From the NCBI GenBank assembly GCA_028285755.1, contig JANQOQ010000010.1, positions 1-64,000 on the forward strand: 64,000 nucleotides of DNA, written 5' to 3'. This DNA is from Puniceicoccaceae bacterium. GTDB lineage: Bacteria; Verrucomicrobiota; Verrucomicrobiia; Opitutales; JAFGAQ01. The translations under genes and the position numbers were made by a program. Below the pieces are notes generated by a model. It searched no databases. It was not told the origin of the DNA and saw only the letters and a list, made by a program, of their open reading frames with translations. This document shows positions 61,676-64,000 of this stretch, piece after piece (the first letter of the stretch is position 1; the number at the start of each line of letters is the position of its first letter).

Positions 61676-64000
61676 TTAAAAGCTCGTAGTCCATTTCAGG
61701 ATGAAGCGACGCGGTTCACCTCGACTCAGGTTACCGACGGTGAATTGCTCATCGGTCAGGTTCTTGAAGTTGAGGCTCACGCGGTGGTTCATCTTATTCA
61801 TCTTGAATCGATAGCCTACAAAACCTTCAACAATGCCATAGGCATCCTGGTAGAATAGTTGACGTCCGCCATCGTTGGTCGGGCGTGATTCGCTCGCATA
61901 GCGATAACCGAGTGCAAATTCCCAGCCTTTGAGATTGCCATCTACCGGGCGGAACCGAGTCATGATACCCAGGTTATGTTCAGGAGTCTGTGCCGGCGGC
62001 AGGCCTTCCAATATGGGAGCCGATGCGCGCACGATCTCAGCATCCACATAACCGTAGGCACCGGTGATTTGAAATGAGGGCGTCACCAGGTAGTTCATAT
62101 CCACTTCGAATCCGCTCGATTTTTCCTCACCATTGGCAGTATTAACGGTGATCTGCTGTTCTTCTCCCGGATTATCCGGATCGGGTATAAAGAAGGTTTC
62201 GGGGATCACTACGTTTTCCTTGGAAATATCGAAGTAGGTAATCGTTGAGAATAGCTTATCGTTGATCGAAGTCTTAATACCGACTTCCCAGCCTTTACCG
62301 GTTTCGTTATCAAAGAATTCAGGCTCTGCGAGCTGATCGCCCGTATTACGGTCCCGGTCATTAAACTCAGTCTGCCTCTGGAATGAAGTTGCATAGTTTG
62401 CGTAGACTCGCACCTTATCTGCGATTTCATAGTTAACACCGAGCGCATAGGTGATGTCGTCTACACTGAATTCCGTAACGGATTGCGAATAGCGGTTGCT
62501 GGTGCTTACCGAAGCGGCTTCCAGGGTAGAAGTGACTTCGTCGTAACGCATGTTACCGAAGAGCAGCAGCTTGCCGTCCTGAAGCTCCATGCGTTCGCTG
62601 ATGAATATGCCCATGACTTCGATATCATCGTAGTTATCCCGGTTTAGGCGCCCGGTACCGATAGTGCCTCCCCCGATGGCTGACCCATAGCGGGTGACAT
62701 CCGTGACAATGGGGATGTGGTCAAGGTCGAGGCCCGAGAAGTCAGGGTTTTCGATGCTGACGTTGCGCACATTGAGTGCGGGCACCCGACGCAGGTCACC
62801 ACTAGTAATCGGCTCTCCGATGCGGGATGAGAGCTCCGCGCGCTGATCACCGGTCAGGCGGCGATTATAGCGGTAGTCGAGGTCCACTTTCTCCTCACGC
62901 TGATAGTCGAAAGTAATGAGCAGTTTGTGGCGTATATCGCCGGTTTCAAACTGTGTGAGCAGGTCCGCCTGGATCGCTTCGCCCGCTTCAGCAATGTCTT
63001 TGAAGACGGGCTCCAGGAAAGGCATGGTGCCCTGCACACCCGCGTTTGATCCCTGGACGACAACCCGCGAGGGGAATGTAGTCCACTGGTTGTAACCCCT
63101 ATCAAAGAGGTTACCCGCTGCACGGAAACTGACGTTTTCGTTGATCTGGTGCTCCCAGGTGAGATTATAGGTTTTAATATCGCGGTCGTTAAACTCGTTG
63201 GGTCCGACGAAGCTTTTATCAAAGAGGTCGTAAGCGATTTCCAGATAACGGTCGGGTGCACCGGAGTTATCTTCGAAATTAAATAGCAACCTGCGCCCAC
63301 GATTTTGGTCTCTGCTGAGGTATTCCGCTTCAAATACAAGGCGGCTGTTTTCTCCGTAACGGTACTCGAGAACCCCTGAGTAGGTCTGCTCTTCGCGTCC
63401 CATGAAGGCGATTCCGTGCTCGAAATCGAGAAACGATGCGTCAAAGCGATAGAGCAGGTTTTTGTTGGCTCCGATGGGTCCGCTTGACGAGAACTGTGCG
63501 CGGTAATAATCGTTGGTGCCGACGGAAAGATCGACCCTGCCGGTCTGTTCTGTAGTCGGGCGTTTGGTAACAATATTAATGATACCGCCCGGATCGGTTC
63601 GACCGTAAATCGCAGCATTCGGTCCCTTGATGACTTCGGCGCGATCCATATTGGTTCTCGATACGAGTCCGATACGGGTAAATCCATTGCGGAGTTGATT
63701 GGTCTGCCGGAAACCGCGGAGCTGATAGGCGCCTTCCTGGGAACCATCGGGAGCAAATGCACTGACGTAGGCAAATTGATCTGCCAGATCTTCCGCGTTA
63801 AAGTCGTTGATGAATTCAACGGTGACTACATTCACTGCGAAGGGTAGATCCTGGATGAAAGTGGCTACACGGGTGCCGGTAATGGACTCCGAGGCTATGT
63901 AATCGTTAATATCTCCACTGGTCGATACTTCGAAAGGAGAGAGTAGCAAAATATTCTCTTCTTCTTGTGCGTTGGATACGGCTGTCGTTAAAGGTATAAT
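61676..64000 (-). CDS. TonB-dependent receptor, 5'-truncated by the window edge
   Basis: The frame stays open to the right edge, reading IPLTTAVSNAQEEENILLLSP, which is the end of a signal peptide (SNA/QE) and the mature start. The TTG at 63949 is therefore not the true start. At least 775 residues are present. LLLSPFEVSTSG begins the mature part, followed by the plug (MDRAEVIKGPNAAIYGRTDPGG, IINIVTKRP) and a barrel that ends PRRFILKWTTSF with terminal Phe. Unlike the other three receptors it has no STN domain next to the plug, and no sigma/FecR pair adjoins within the window. It is convergent with the STN receptor at 57944. Ligand unknown; FhuE/FpvA-like siderophore receptors and sugar receptors are both possible. 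Confidence 0.9.
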   Translation of the reverse strand: MIPLTTAVSNAQEEENILLLSPFEVSTSGDINDYIASESITGTRVATFIQDLPFAVNVVTVEFINDFNAEDLADQFAYVSAFAPDGSQEGAYQLRGFRQTNQLRNGFTRIGLVSRTNMDRAEVIKGPNAAIYGRTDPGGIINIVTKRPTTEQTGRVDLSVGTNDYYRAQFSSSGPIGANKNLLYRFDASFLDFEHGIAFMGREEQTYSGVLEYRYGENSRLVFEAEYLSRDQNRGRRLLFNFEDNSGAPDRYLEIAYDLFDKSFVGPNEFNDRDIKTYNLTWEHQINENVSFRAAGNLFDRGYNQWTTFPSRVVVQGSNAGVQGTMPFLEPVFKDIAEAGEAIQADLLTQFETGDIRHKLLITFDYQREEKVDLDYRYNRRLTGDQRAELSSRIGEPITSGDLRRVPALNVRNVSIENPDFSGLDLDHIPIVTDVTRYGSAIGGGTIGTGRLNRDNYDDIEVMGIFISERMELQDGKLLLFGNMRYDEVTSTLEAASVSTSNRYSQSVTEFSVDDITYALGVNYEIADKVRVYANYATSFQRQTEFNDRDRNTGDQLAEPEFFDNETGKGWEVGIKTSINDKLFSTITYFDISKENVVIPETFFIPDPDNPGEEQQITVNTANGEEKSSGFEVDMNYLVTPSFQITGAYGYVDAEIVRASAPILEGLPPAQTPEHNLGIMTRFRPVDGNLKGWEFALGYRYASESRPTNDGGRQLFYQDAYGIVEGFVGYRFKMNKMNHRVSLNFKNLTDEQFTVGNLSRGEPRRFILKWTTSF

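Noticed and set aside
62854-63819. 321-codon minus-strand frame inside the right-edge receptor
   Set aside because: Same strand but another frame of a clear TonB receptor; composition (Ser/Thr/Pro-rich) is typical of a frame shadow.
63949-63949. TTG start of the right-edge receptor
   Set aside because: The frame continues upstream through a signal-peptide end (AVSNA/QEEE) to the window edge, so the gene is cut by the edge rather than starting here.

Overview
The window looks like a chromosomal segment of a marine Verrucomicrobiota of the Opitutales/Puniceicoccales type. Pointers are the combination of S1 sulfatases, GH2 glycosidases, STN-domain TonB-dependent receptors (TBDTs) driven by FecI/FecR pairs, XylR-like regulators, LL-diaminopimelate aminotransferase and DUF1573/MauE proteins. 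No taxonomic search was possible, so this placement is inference from gene content.

Left edge to 17 kb: the window opens inside the 3' end of a 23S rRNA gene, followed by 5S rRNA and a strong terminator. An AraC regulator and a small secreted protein follow. From 13.1 kb down to 2.4 kb, all on the minus strand, lies a tandem family of five secreted proteins built from ricin-type beta-trefoil (QxW) repeats. A GT4 glycosyltransferase and a broken sixth copy sit among them. Across a 0.45-kb regulatory gap two paralogous XylR-like regulators (LacI-type sensor plus AraC-type HTH) run the other way. A DUF1573-rhodanese-MauE operon follows them.

17-23 kb is mostly household: a phytanoyl-CoA dioxygenase-like protein, proS, an RsmB-type methyltransferase, a small membrane protein and dapL.

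23-62 kb is a polysaccharide-utilisation region. It holds three sulfatases and two divergent sigma-FecR-TBDT triplets, then cstA and a sugar isomerase-like TIM barrel. A long minus-strand run follows from 53.7 to 41.1 kb: two GH2-like proteins, a beta-propeller protein, a Phd-VapC module, an NRAMP-like transporter, a Tat-exported protein of unknown function and a fourth sulfatase. Next come an FAH-family hydrolase and an FG-GAP protein. A third sigma-FecR-TBDT triplet follows, and a fourth TBDT runs off the right edge. Together these suggest sensing, uptake, desulfation and hydrolysis of a sulfated galactose- and deoxysugar-containing algal glycan; the substrate is inferred.

The most unusual feature is the ricin-repeat cluster. 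Its members share a C-terminal core but carry different N-terminal heads joined at a proline-rich linker. One head is markedly AT-rich, one member has no head, and one head exists only as an orphan relic. This resembles modular head exchange in a secreted lectin-like family. Secondary points are TBDTs that appear to be STN proteins fused to a complete TBDT precursor with a second internal signal peptide, inverted repeats at the TBDT start sites, and a GH2 protein lacking the canonical acid/base glutamate.
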